Shown here: piece by piece, positions 21,885-32,680 of the stretch | Layout: every line of letters starts with the position of its first letter | Numbering within the stretch: position 1 is the first letter of the stretch | Source: Trematomus loennbergii | Taxonomy: Eukaryota; Chordata; Actinopteri; Perciformes; Nototheniidae | Assembly (NCBI GenBank): GCA_012861695.1 | Contig: JAAOOA010000193.1 | Location: forward strand, 712,771 to 776,770 | DNA length: 64,000 bases | Direction of reading: 5' to 3' | Notes under the pieces: model-generated | Database searches by the model: none | What the model saw: the letters and a program-made list of their open reading frames with translations, nothing else | Told to the model about the DNA's origin: nothing | Translations under genes and position numbers: made by a program

Positions 21885-22905
21885 GAAAGAGTAGTCGCCG
21901 GCCAACTCCATCTGCACATGTCCAGCAATGAGCTCTATGAGCCCCTCCAATCCGGCTTCAGACTTGATCACAGCACGGAGACCGCCCTCATCAAGATCAT
22001 CAACGATCTCCTCATTGCTGCTGACTCTGGCCGCCTCAGCATCCTCATCCTCCTGGACCTCTCTGCAGCGTCCATCTCCCACACCATCCTCCTCAACCGC
22101 CTATCTGACCTCCTCGGTGTCACTGGCACCGCCTCTCCTGGCTCACATCCTACCTCCACAACAGGGAACAGTTTGTTACCATCAATGGCTCGAATTCCCC
22201 CCCAGCCCCAGTCAATCATGGTGTCCCCCAAGGCTCTGTGCTTGCCCCCTCCTGTTCACCATTTACATGCTCCCCCTCGGCCAGATCATCCGCCATCACA
22301 GACTCAACTTCCACTGCTATGCTGATGATACCCAAATCTATCTCAGCTCTACTCCATCCTCCCAGCTCCCCCCTCAGTCCCTTGTCAACTGCCTGCACGA
22401 AATAAAAACCTGGATGTCATCAAATTTCCTCAAGCTTAACAGCAAGAAAACAGAGATCATGATTGTGGCACCCAAGGCGCTGCCCGGAAGGTTGGTGACT
22501 TCATCCTCGAGGGTGACGGCTGCTCCATCTCCCCATCTCCTGAAGTTGCAACCTGGGTGTCATCTTTGACTCCACCCTTTCCTTCCATTCCCACGTCAAG
22601 TCCGTCACCAAATCAGCTTCTTTCCAGCCAAAGAACATTGCCAGACTCCACCGTCACTCTCGGAGTCTGTTGCTGAAAACCCTAGTAGTACATGCATTTG
22701 TCACCTCCCGCTTGGACTATTGCAATGGTGTCCTGGACAGGCTCCAGTATGCACATCACTCCCACCCTCATCCACCTCCACTGGCTGCCGGTCAAGTCCC
22801 GCATTTCCTACAAAAATCCTCCTCCTCACCTACAAGTCCCTCCATGCCCATGCCCCCCCTACTTATCGGACCTCCTCCGCCTCATGCCCCACCCAGGAAC
22901 CTGCA
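21885..22905 (+). mobile_element. L2-b LINE RT fragment, unit C
   Basis: Longer than copy A's. It includes the [14 protein letters not shown] block, motif A with the FD deletion (AASISH), motif [10 protein letters not shown], and the C-terminal TSRLDYCNGVLDRLQ region. Frameshifts lie near 22133, 22485 and 22545. At about 22906 it passes into a TRIM-derived stretch. Confidence 0.85.
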
Positions 22906-23006
22906 GAACCTCCTTCTCTCTGTCCTGGATTCTCTGCTGGATGTTTTGTCGACTCCCCTCCAGCTCTCTCTGCCTCTCAGTCCTTTCTGCTGCAGCTGAC
23001 ACTGTG
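22906..23006 (-). pseudogene. TRIM coiled-coil fragment fused to L2-b, unit C
   Basis: About 100 bp nearly identical to the TRIM coiled-coil coding segment (compare 20755-20850 and 2695-2790). It lies in the same orientation as the TRIM genes and attaches directly to the end of the L2-b RT. The TRIM match stops after GCAGCTGACACTGTG, where genuine TRIM copies go on into the second B-box. It is a rearrangement scar, not a gene. Confidence 0.8.
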
Positions 23007-23493
23007 ACTGCATCTCACTTCTCTTATTTTTCATTTCCTCGCTCCTCGGTATCACCGGAAGTTGATTTGTCGGCGCCATATTGGTAGCGTCCCAGTGCCC
23101 TTATGTGTATATACACTGTGTTTTGTTTCAATTCATGTATCATCTAGTTAAAAATATGTGATATATCTGAAACAAAGTGGACAATCCAATGAATGTTAAT
23201 CTAACTGGGTTTTGATAGATAACATATCTATTTTTCTTCTCTCAATAATTTCCATTCTATTGTGCACTCTAATCAATATGAATCAAACTATTGTTCGTTT
23301 ATACATTTTAAGAATGGCGTTTATCTTTTTTGATTATGAGTTCTTATTTTATTTTATTTATTTGGGTCTACAACAGATGATACACATGTTTATGTCAGTA
23401 AATGTGTACTAACAGAGGCGGGGGTGTTGCTAGGGCTGCTGTCAGACGATCACCGGTGCGGAGTCATCACAAACGGACGTCGCTTCACGTGTA
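23007..23493. other. Type 1 spacer, 5' part, copy C
   Basis: Starts with the ETS/YY1-containing stretch, then AT-rich sequence of unknown origin found also before FB1 in units E and F and, in part, in unit G. No coding frame with recognisable similarity. Confidence 0.35.
23053..23083 (-). promoter_or_regulatory. ETS + YY1 motif pair upstream of TRIM copy C
   Basis: CACCGGAAGTTG at 23053-23064 and CGGCGCCATATTG at 23071-23083. The pair is about 1.66 kb upstream of the copy C start codon on the same strand, with antisense L2-b between them. It is a candidate TATA-less promoter; no expression evidence is available. Confidence 0.3.
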
Positions 23494-25059
23494 TGGGCTC
23501 AGAACAGTCTCATAATACACACATGCACACAGAAGGATTCACACTTGTATTTCATGATCCGCAAAAGGATTCACACTTGTATTTCCGGATCCACACTTGT
23601 GTTTTTCAATGCACACACAAATGTGTTCCGTTTCATATTCATGTAAATAAAATCCAAATACAGAAAAAAGTTTTACATATGTATTTTTGATCCTCACATA
23701 TTTGTTTTCCGTTTAAAACCGCTGCACCTACAAACACAACCCACTTTCTGTGCATGGATCGCTGTGCATTCGTGTGTGGGTTTTTTCAGACTCCCCTGAC
23801 GGTGACCCGATTCGTACTTGTAATTTGTTCTATCTATAGCCAATCAGATGTCTCCTTCATTCTAAGCCAATCACATGAGCGCGTCCCCACGAGGGTATGA
23901 TTTATTGCGTTCATGACACTTACGCATTTTGCGCTGTCCGGAGCAGGGTTTCCGCGGACAGAATTTATTTTACCGGACAAATTTGAAACTTACCGGTCAT
24001 GTTTCAATAATAAGAAGAAGAAGAATTGTGTAGCAGAGTTTCCGTTAGCAGGTAATTACCGGACTATGACCGGATATGGCTAATAACACGGGAGTAAGGA
24101 TCATCTCTTTTCCTCTCTCCCTCCCTCTCTCCTGACAGCCCGTCAGTTTCTCATGCAGCTCGCTAAAACTTCACTCGCGTTTATGTCCATATCGATGAGA
24201 TCCAGCTCTCCTGTTCGGCCTTTATAGAGAGCACCGATCAAACTATTAGGAGTGAATATCGGCCGATAATGACCGGCGGGGCTCCCCCCGTTGACAGTTC
24301 ACTGTCTAGCTCTGGCTTCCTAGTGCACTGATCGATTAGGCTAAGCTAACCTGTAGCTGCTCCCTCCACACTCACAACAACTTCATACAGATATAAATAA
24401 AGCAGCTGTATTCACCATACAGGAAACACACATTTAAAACGGTTTTGCCTGCCGTTTTTATGTACACAATGGTTCGGAAAGTGGCACTGTACCTTAATAA
24501 TATAAAGGCTTGTATTTGCGTGCATTTCCTGCTCGGAAAGTGGCAATGTACTGAGAGTGGAAGTGTCCTGAGATTAGCGCCTGCAGGCAGGCTCCATGGA
24601 CCTGTCAGCTCCGGACAGCGCAAAATGCGTACATGAAGCGCTACGTCATGAACGCAAGACATCTACCCTCGTGGGGGCGCGCTCATGTGATTGGCTTAGA
24701 ATTGAGGAGACATCTGATTGGCTATAGATAGAAAAAATTACAAGTACGAATCGGGTGACCGTCAGGGGAGTCTCAAAAAACCCACACACGAATGCACAGC
24801 GATCCATGCACAGAAAGCGGGTTGTGTTTGTAGGTGCAGCGGTTTTAAACAAATATGTGAGGATCAAAAATACATATGTAAAACTTTTTTCTGTATTTGG
24901 ATTTTATTTACATGTATATGAAACGGAACACATTTGTGTGTGCATTGAAAAACAAAGTGTGGATCCGGAAATACAAGTGTGAATCCTTTTGCGGATCATG
25001 AAATACAAGTGTGAATCCTTCTGTGTGCATGTGTGTATTATGAGACTGTTCTGAGCCCA
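23494..25059. mobile_element. Foldback element FB1, spacer C
   Basis: Full-length copy (1,566 bp) with inverted arms and flanking TA. It shares with the spacer F copy the form TACATATGTAAAAC in the right arm, where copies A and E have a duplicated TACATATACAAAA. Confidence 0.75.
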
Positions 25060-25201
25060 TAAAAAAGTCTTACTTCACAGTTTACGGCAAAACATTTCTT
25101 TTTTTTACTTGCAAAATTATCTTTTAAATTGACAAACATCATATGTGTAATTCGTGGCACAATTCAAACGGGATCGATTTCTCTCGCCATTGACTTAAAT
25201 A

Positions 25202-25366
25202 CAGGGGCGGACTGGGACTAAAAATCAGCCCGAGAAACTCAACCGGCTGACCGGCCCAACTCGGTACCGCTAGTCAATTGTCAACGAGGGGGGGGGGTTC
25301 TAGTGAATTGTCCGACCGGCCCACTTCGGTACCGGCCCGGTATTCCCAATGGCCAGTCCGCCCCTG
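25202..25366. mobile_element. hAT-type MITE, spacer C
   Basis: Same CAGGGGCGGACTGG element at the same site as in spacer A, with an 8-bp flank CTTAAATA / CTTCAATA. It has a small extra ACCGGCTG-like duplication near 25243. Confidence 0.8.
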
Positions 25367-25996
25367 CTTCAATACATAATTTTTCCGAAATAAGGTCCCA
25401 TGGAGGTCCACCAGAAAGGGAGGGACTTCGCCCTTAGCCTTATTGTTTTTGCAAAGCATATCTGTTGGGTCTCTGCTCTGATTAGCAAGTAAACTGATCT
25501 TTGTTTTGACAATGTGACGTCATTGTGTGTGTTATGGCCACAGAGAAATGAACGTGTGTTGCAATAATTGGACAGAATGAACGGCTGTAGTTAGCCACCT
25601 GTTGGAGTTGTTGGAGAAATACTGTTGTATTACTGGCGTTTACTGTTGTAAACGCCATTAAGATCCTTTAAAGATTTCTCCTCTGATAGTCGACACAGGA
25701 AAAACACAGACAGAGAGTACAGCATTGTCATGGCAAACATCGTGTCTTCGTTTTTCATTCAGGACGGTCATCATTTTAGAGCCTCCACATCCTCAAAGTT
25801 CAATAAAAGATGCTGTTGGAGGTCTTTCTGATGGAGATCCAGCACAAATGAATATTTTCTCTGTACATTTTAGAGGATTAGTGTGATTCCAACAGAGAAA
25901 GGATACTGCCGCACTGGCGTCTTTTTCTATAGAAAAGGGCGCTCAAATATATTAAAACATATGTACAATATGTTGGATGTTTACGTTTATTTTAGA
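25367..25996 (+). other. Type 1 spacer 3' part, copy C, hAT-free
   Basis: Uninterrupted version of the sequence split by a hAT in A, E and F; the empty site ATTTTAGAG is at 25773-25781. A plus-strand coding-like stretch runs from about 25650 to 25880: first a frame with SRHRKNTDREYS and MANIVSSFFIQDG, then in a second frame SIKDAVGGLSDGDPAQMN, stopping before 25885. A polypyrimidine-AG (TTTTTCATTCAG) near 25750-25761 could be a splice acceptor. The family is not recognised. Confidence 0.35.
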
Positions 25997-27480
25997 TGCG
26001 TTTATTTATTATCACCTTTCACAGAAATAGATTTCACAAAGTGCTTCACAAGTAAAAAGTTTAAATTAAGACAGAAACATGAATACAATAACCACATGAG
26101 GCATACATTTAAGGTTAACGTAAAAACAAAACACAGACCACGTGGTGTCCTGCAAGGAACAAACATGATGACAGGACACACCACACATTTCAAATAGAAA
26201 TAAAAGCCAATGTAAAAAGATAGGTCTTCGGTAGTTTTTTAAAAGCTTCGACAGAGACTGCAGAGCGGAGGTCTATAGGACGAGAGTTGGAGCTCCACTT
26301 GAAAGGCACAGTCACCTTTAGATTTTAAAGGAGACCGTGGGACAGCCAGTAGGCCCTAGTCCTAAGTGACCTACTGGCGATGTAGGGACGGAGAAGGTCA
26401 CACATATATATACTCTGGTGCATTTCCATGCAGGGCTCTATAGGTAATAACCAGAACCTTAAAATCAATTCTGAAACCGGTCGGGAGCCGATGTAAGGAT
26501 TTTAAAATGGGTGTTATGTGTGTCATCCTGCTGGACCTGATTAACTGTCTTGCAGCAGCTTTCTGGACCATTTGTAGGCGGTTGAGAGTTGACTTGTGAA
26601 AACACGTGAAAATGGAGTTACAATAATCCAGCCGGGATGATATGAAAGCATGAATGATCATTTCAAGTTCCGCTAATGACACAACAGACCTGTGCTTCGC
26701 AATATATCTGAGATGGAAAAAGCATGTACGGGTAAATTATTTAATATGCTGATCAAAATGCATTGCCTGATCAAATGTCACACCAAGACGTAAATCAGGC
26801 CGAACAGCTGAGGAAAGGGACCCTATACCCTTTGCAACCTTCAGAGCTATACTGTCTGACACAATGATAAGAACCTCTGTTTTGTCTGCATTAAGCTTCA
26901 AAAAGTTATTAGACATCCAGCGGGATTATTAGGTTTAAAAGAGACATAGAGTTGAATATCATCAACGTAACAGTGGTAGGAAATATTACTAAATCTGCTG
27001 ATAACCTGACCTAAGGGAAGCATATATAAGGACAATATAACAGGACCCAAAACAGAACCTTGAGGCACATCACAGGTAAGAGCAGCAGTATCAGAAGTGA
27101 AAGGGCCTAAAGACACAGAGCAACTCCTATCTGAAAGGTAGGAGAACCATTTCAGGGCACTCCCTGAGACACCCACCTGCCCGAGCCTTTCCATCATTAT
27201 TCTGTGATCCAGAGTCAAAAGCTGCGCTAAGGTCCAGCAGCACTAAAACGGAGCATTGACCTCTATCCGAAGACATCATTATGTTGTTGGAGACTCTAAG
27301 GAGAGCAGTTTCAGTGTAATGCTTCTGACGAAAACCTGATTGGAACTTATCTAAAATCGTGTTTGCAGTAAAGACTGTTTGGCAACAACTTTCTCTAGGC
27401 CTGTAGTTGTTGTGAACATTATTGAAGAGACATCTACATCAACCTGACAAAACGTGAGCAGGGTTTACTGAAAGAGCTGC
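25997..27480 (-). mobile_element. L2-a LINE, 3' half, before unit D
   Basis: L2-type 3' tail at about 25997-26030, then the RLDYCNSIFTCF block, motif C ([11 protein letters not shown], first position A to V) and [13 protein letters not shown]. The 5' region is shortened by a deletion near 27375-27420 that removes most of the YRPISKLPF block. Confidence 0.85.
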
Positions 27481-28223
27481 ATCAGCTAAAAGGCTTTCAC
27501 ATGTTTTTCTGAAAAATAAAATAAAATCTGAATTTATTTATTTTTCTTAATCCTAAAAATAAATCAAATGCAAATATATTTTCCAGAAATGAATTAATAG
27601 ATATTTTTATTATTAAAAAAACGAAAGATTTTCACTTTTTTCCTCTTAGCTCTTTTATTAACAAGAAAACCCCAACATTTTATTTTGTACAGACATGTAA
27701 ATGTGGCACTCATCTCACATCTTGAAAATAGAAACACAATTTACTACAAACTCAACCTGTTAGCTTTTCTTTAATGTGTTTTATTTCCTTCTTCAAACTT
27801 TCATTTATGCATTCAACACATTGAGACTTAATCAAAAATAAAAGACCTTTAAAATAAAATAGGAGGTGCTTTCTCTCTTCATGCTTTACAAGAGAAACAA
27901 CAACATACATAAATCAATATCGATATTCAACAAATATTTAGAGCAAAGTTTACATTTCCATGCAGAGAAATATGAGTTGAGGTTAACAGAAATCCTCCTG
28001 AGCAGTGACAGCCTCCATGGCTAAACAGACACAGGAAGGAGCGCCGCCTAAAGAAACTCCAACATCTACAGAACAACTCATGAGAAGATGTTAAAGCACA
28101 TCCCATAATGTTTGATTGACAGCTGATCTCTGTGCAGTGAAGACATGAACAATCAGCTCTCAGCAACAATGATGGACACACAATGAGTTTAAGAAGTAGA
28201 AGAGTTCCTCAAATGACTTCAGG
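27481..28223 (-). other. TRIM copy D 3' flank / putative 3' UTR
   Basis: Same block as elsewhere; the 84-codon frame at 27927-28181 is unchanged. Confidence 0.5.
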
Positions 28224-29863
28224 CTATTTCAGTTTACAAAACTCAGCTGTGGTTCCATAATCATAATAAAGCCAACTCCAGCATGTAGCGGCTGAGTGAA
28301 TGTGGTCTGGACTCTGTGGAGGAGAGTCATGGTTTCAGAGACGCTGTAGAAGGACAGAATACCTGCTCTGTGATCCAGGTACACTCCTACTCTGGAGGAC
28401 TGAGGACCTGAGACGGGAGTAATGATACTGTTGTAACTAAATGAATAACTGTTTTGCTCACAAATTAACGCCAAGATTTGTCATTGAGTCCAAATCCACA
28501 TTCACCCCTGCTCTGCTGATATTCTTGTATGCGACTGCTACATAAACTCCTCCTCTCCACTCCACCTCCCAGTAACAACGTCCAGTCAGACTCTCTCTAC
28601 TCAGGACCTGAGGATACTTAGTGAATCTGTCTGGGTGACTATAAGAATGATATTTCATGATGTTGCTTTTCTGCTCCCCGCAGATAATAACAGCAGTGTG
28701 TATGCTGTGTTTGGATCCAGAGTGATCTCCTGTGAATATTGTAAGAACCCAGCTCTGGTGGTGGGCTCTGCTGCTGACAGTAAAACATCCACTTCAGTCG
28801 GTGAGACGTTTGTCCATTCCTCTCTCAGGACGTCCTGTAGTTTGTCTCTGACTGCTGACAGGGCCGCCGTCACGTCCTCAAAGTAGCTCAGAGGACGGAT
28901 GTTGATGCTGGATGAGTGTGTAGGTTCACTGAGGGCTGACAGTGAGGGGTAGCTGTGCAGAAACTGGTTGTGATCCTCTGTGTGAGACAGCAGCTTCAGC
29001 TCAGCGTCTCTCCTCTTCAGCTCAGAGATCTCCTGCTCCAGCTTCTCCTGAAGCTCTTTGACTCGACTCACTTCACTCTTCTGCTGGGATCTGACCTGCT
29101 GCTTCACATCAGAGCTTCTTTTCTGCATGAGACGGATCAGCTCAGTGAACATCTTCTCACTGTCCTCCACTGCTTTATCAGCAGAGCCATTGACGGCCTC
29201 CACCTCCTGCTGAAGCAGCTTCACTCCTTCTCTCTGTCCTGGATTCTCTGCTGGATGTTTTGTCGACTCCCCTCCAGCTCTCTCTGCCTCTCAGTCCTCT
29301 CTGCTGCAGCTGACACCGTGTCGTGGCCTTTGTGTTCGTCCACAGAGCAGATAACAGATACACTGCTGATCAGTGCGGCAGAACATCTTCATCACCTCGT
29401 CGTGAAGAGAGCAGATGTTCTCCTGGAGATTCTTGGAGGGCTCCACCAGCTTGTGTTTTTTAAAGGTAGCTGCGTCATAATGAGGCTGGAGGTGTTTCTC
29501 ACAATAAGAGGCCAGACACTGCAGACAGGACTTACAGGCTCTCAGTTTTCTCCCAGTGCAGAAATCACAGGCCACATCTTCAGCTCCAGCATAGCAGTGA
29601 TCAGCAGGAGCAGCTTGGAGTCCAGTCTTCTTCAGCTCCTCCACTAAATCTGCTAACATGGTGTTTTTCAGCAGGACAGGCCTCGGTGTGAAGATCTTTC
29701 TACACTGAGGGCAGCTGTGGCTTAGCTCTCCATCCCAGTGGTGTTTGATACAGTCCATGCAGTAGCTGTGTCCACAGGGAATAGTGACCGGATCCTTCAG
29801 TAGATCCAGACAGATCGAACAAGAGAAGGTTTCCCGGGCCAGCTGAACTCCTCCATGTGCCAT
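28224..29863 (-). pseudogene. TRIM16-like / finTRIM-like gene, copy D (beta type, least damaged 5' half)
   Basis: The RING and both B-boxes are open without a break from 29863 to about 29347, the longest clean N-terminal stretch in the array. All RING ligands and the [12 protein letters not shown] second B-box pattern are visible. A 2-bp loss (GAGCAGATAAC) near 29347 and a missing C at about 29225 shift the frame. Coiled coil and PRY start are open from 29224 to about 28660, with EISELKRR as in copy B. SPRY is readable at 28658-28458 (CYWEVEWRGG) and 28474-28224. Substitutions not shared with other copies (DRET to ARET, RKSF to RKIF) suggest real divergence as well as indels. Confidence 0.87.
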
Positions 29864-30385
29864 CTCACCTCTCAGTGATAGTTACGGACTGCAGACAGAA
29901 GGTAAATGATCCACTTTCTCTGAACAGAAACAATCTCTGACGGACGACAAATCTCCTCTCCTCCTGCTTTTGCTCACTCAATGCAGAGAATGAGGAAACA
30001 GCTTTCTCATTTAACATGTTGCTTGTTACTTGTTGCCAACCTTTGAAGGGGGGGAACAATCAAATACCTTGATAGGGTGTAGCTCAGTGTGTTTGGGAGC
30101 AGGAAGCAAGGGGAACGGGTTTAACTGCATTCAACAAAGAGAAGCATGCGAGAGAGGCAGGGTGTCTTATCTGTCATTAACAAGCTGCAGCAAGAGTATT
30201 TAGACATAAAGCTATGACATATCATCCATTATCTTCAGATCTCCAAGTAAAGTGAATGTTCTTTCCTAAAAATAATAAAAACAATGTGTGCTGTTTATTT
30301 TATTACCATGTGCTTGCCTCTTTATTTAAAACGTGTTGACATTTGGGGGGAAATTCCTTAATGCAACTATAGACTCTAGACTCTG
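29864..30385. other. TRIM copy D 5' flank
   Basis: Beta-type upstream block with the extra TTTAACTGCATTCAAC segment near 30120. No gene is seen. Confidence 0.4.
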
Positions 30386-32308
30386 GAAAGAGTATTCACG
30401 GACAACTCCATCTGCACATGAGCTCTATGAGCCCCTCCAATCCGGCTTCAGACTTCATCACAGCACGGAGACCGCCCTCATCAATCATCAACGATCTCCT
30501 CAATGCTGCTGACTCTGGCCGCATCAGCATCCTCATCCTCCTGGACCTCTCTGCAGCGTTTGACACCATCTCCCACACCATCCTCCTCAACCGCCTATCT
30601 GACCTCCTGGGTGTCACTGGCACCGCCTTCTCCTGGCTCGCATCCTACCTCCACAACAGGGAACAGTTTGTTACCATCAATGGCTCGAATTCCCCCCAGC
30701 CCCAGTCAATCATGGTGTCCCCCAAGGCTCTGTGCTTGGCCCCCTCCTTCTCACCATTTACAAATCTATCTCAGCACTACTCCATCTCAGCACTACTCCA
30801 TCCTCCCAGCTCCCCCCTCAGTCCCTTGTCAACTGCCTGCACAAAATAAAAACCTGGATGTCATCAAATTTCCTCAAGCTTAAAGGCCCCTACACACCAG
30901 GCCGATATCGGCCGTCTTGCGTTGTTGGGCGAAAACGGGTTCCTTGTCGCACAAAATCATTTGGTGTGTCCCGAACCCTCGGCCGTGACACGCCTTATTT
31001 GGCCTTTCACGATCGACGTATCGGACACAAGCTATTGGGCCAAGAAACCACTCTGATCAGCTGTTCAGCTAGCAAATGAGAAGCGAAACGGAAGTGAGGG
31101 ACGTAAACAAACGATTTAAAAAGGCACAAGACATCAGCTAAACACCAGCAGGTGATACTTAAAGACATCAAACATAGCCCTTAAATGTCCTCTCTTACCT
31201 CCCACACATAGCAGGGACATCTCTGATATCGGCGGGAGCGTCCCGGCTGTCCTCTGCTGAGAGCTCCGTGATTTGTTTGGTCAAGTCCGGTTTTTCATCT
31301 CATCGTAAATTTAGCAAGAAGTGGCCATTATTACATTGCTGACTCAATAAACTACACACCCGCCAGAACACTGCGATCATCAGATGCAGGTCTATTAACT
31401 GTGATTTTATAGTATGTCTGCACTTTATGTGCTCATTTCATCATTCATGTATTTTTATATTCTAAAACATGTTTTCGATGGAACGCACATGCTATTTGTT
31501 TGTTTACATCAGTCTGTTCTTCTTCTCTGTCTTCCGGTTGTTGCCTATTTTGAATGACGAATACACACTACCGCCGCCTGCTGGTAAGGAGAGTTATTGC
31601 CACTCACGCATGCGCAGTTCGTACGTGCTCGGCTGAAGTAAAGCGGTGTACACACGGCCAAGACGCAGGAGAACTCGTCAATGGATCTGTCGGTGTCGGA
31701 TGTCGGCGAGTTCTCTGGTGACTGCCTGGTGTGTAGGGGCCTTAACAGCAAGATAACAGAGCTCATGATTGTGGCACCCAAGGCGCTGCTCCGGAAGGTT
31801 GGTGACTTCATCCTCGAGGTTGACGGCTGCTCCATCTCCCCATCTCCTGAAGTCCGCAACCTGGGTGTCATCTTTGACTGCACCCTTTCCTTCCATTCCC
31901 ACGTCAAGTCCGTCACCAAATCAGCTTCTTTCCAGCCAAAGAACATTGCCAGACTCCAACCGTCACTCTCGGAGTCTGTTGAAAACCCTAGTCCATGCAT
32001 TTGTCACCTCCCGCTTGGACTATTGCAATGGTGTCCTGTTTGGGTAGCCAACTAAACCCTGGACAGGCTCCAGTATGTCCAAAACTGTGCTGCTAGGGTA
32101 CTCACGCACACAAAGCCGTGGCAGCACATCACTCCCACCCTCATCCACCTCCACTGGCTGCCGGTCAAGTCCCGCATTTCCTACAAAAATCCTCCTCCTC
32201 ACCTACAAGTCCCTCCATGCCCATGCCCCCCACTACTTATCAGACCTCCTCCGCCCTCATGCCCCACTCAGGAACCTGCGGAACCTCCTTCTCTCTGTCC
32301 TGGATTCT
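30386..32308 (+). mobile_element. L2-b LINE RT fragment, unit D, split by a Harbinger-like insert
   Basis: Beta-type RT in two parts, 30386-30883 and 31743-32308. Motif A is intact (AAFDTISH). The HGVPQGS region is frameshifted, and the motif C region is lost through a deletion near 30760-30795 with a short local duplication of CTATCTCAGCACTAC. After the insertion it resumes with NSKITELMIV and runs to the YCNGVL block. It ends at about 32308 in the short stretch shared with the TRIM coiled coil. Confidence 0.8.
30884..31742. mobile_element. PIF/Harbinger-like non-autonomous element
   Basis: An 859-bp insertion with perfect inverted ends AGGCCCCTACACACCAGGC and a TAA duplication (30881-30883 and 31743-31745). 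A 3-bp TAA target duplication with a GC-rich end is typical of PIF/Harbinger. The uninterrupted site reads AAGCTTAACAGC in the other L2-b copies. No transposase or Myb-like frame is visible. Confidence 0.75.
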
Positions 32309-32680
32309 ACATACATGATACATGGATAGAAAACAGACAGAAAAAAGTTAGCTTATCACATAGACAGAAAACAGTTAGCTTAGCACACAGACAGAGAACA
32401 GTTAGCTTAGCACACAGACAGAAAACAGTTAGCTTAGCACATGGACAGAAAACAGTTAGCTTAGCTTATCACATGGATAGAAAACAGTTAGCTTAGCACA
32501 CAGACAGAAAACAGTTAGCTTAGCTTAGCACATGGACAGAAAACAGTTAGCTTAGCTTATCACGGATGGAAAACAGACAAAAAAACAGTTAGCTCATCAC
32601 ATAGACAGAAAATAGTTAGCTTAGAACATAGGCAGATAACAGTTAGCTTAGAACATAGGCAGAAAACAGTAATCTTAAAA
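32309..32680 (+). repeat. GTTAGCTTA minisatellite, spacer D
   Basis: The same minisatellite as in spacer B, expanded to about 12 units of 24-31 bp. Confidence 0.9.
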
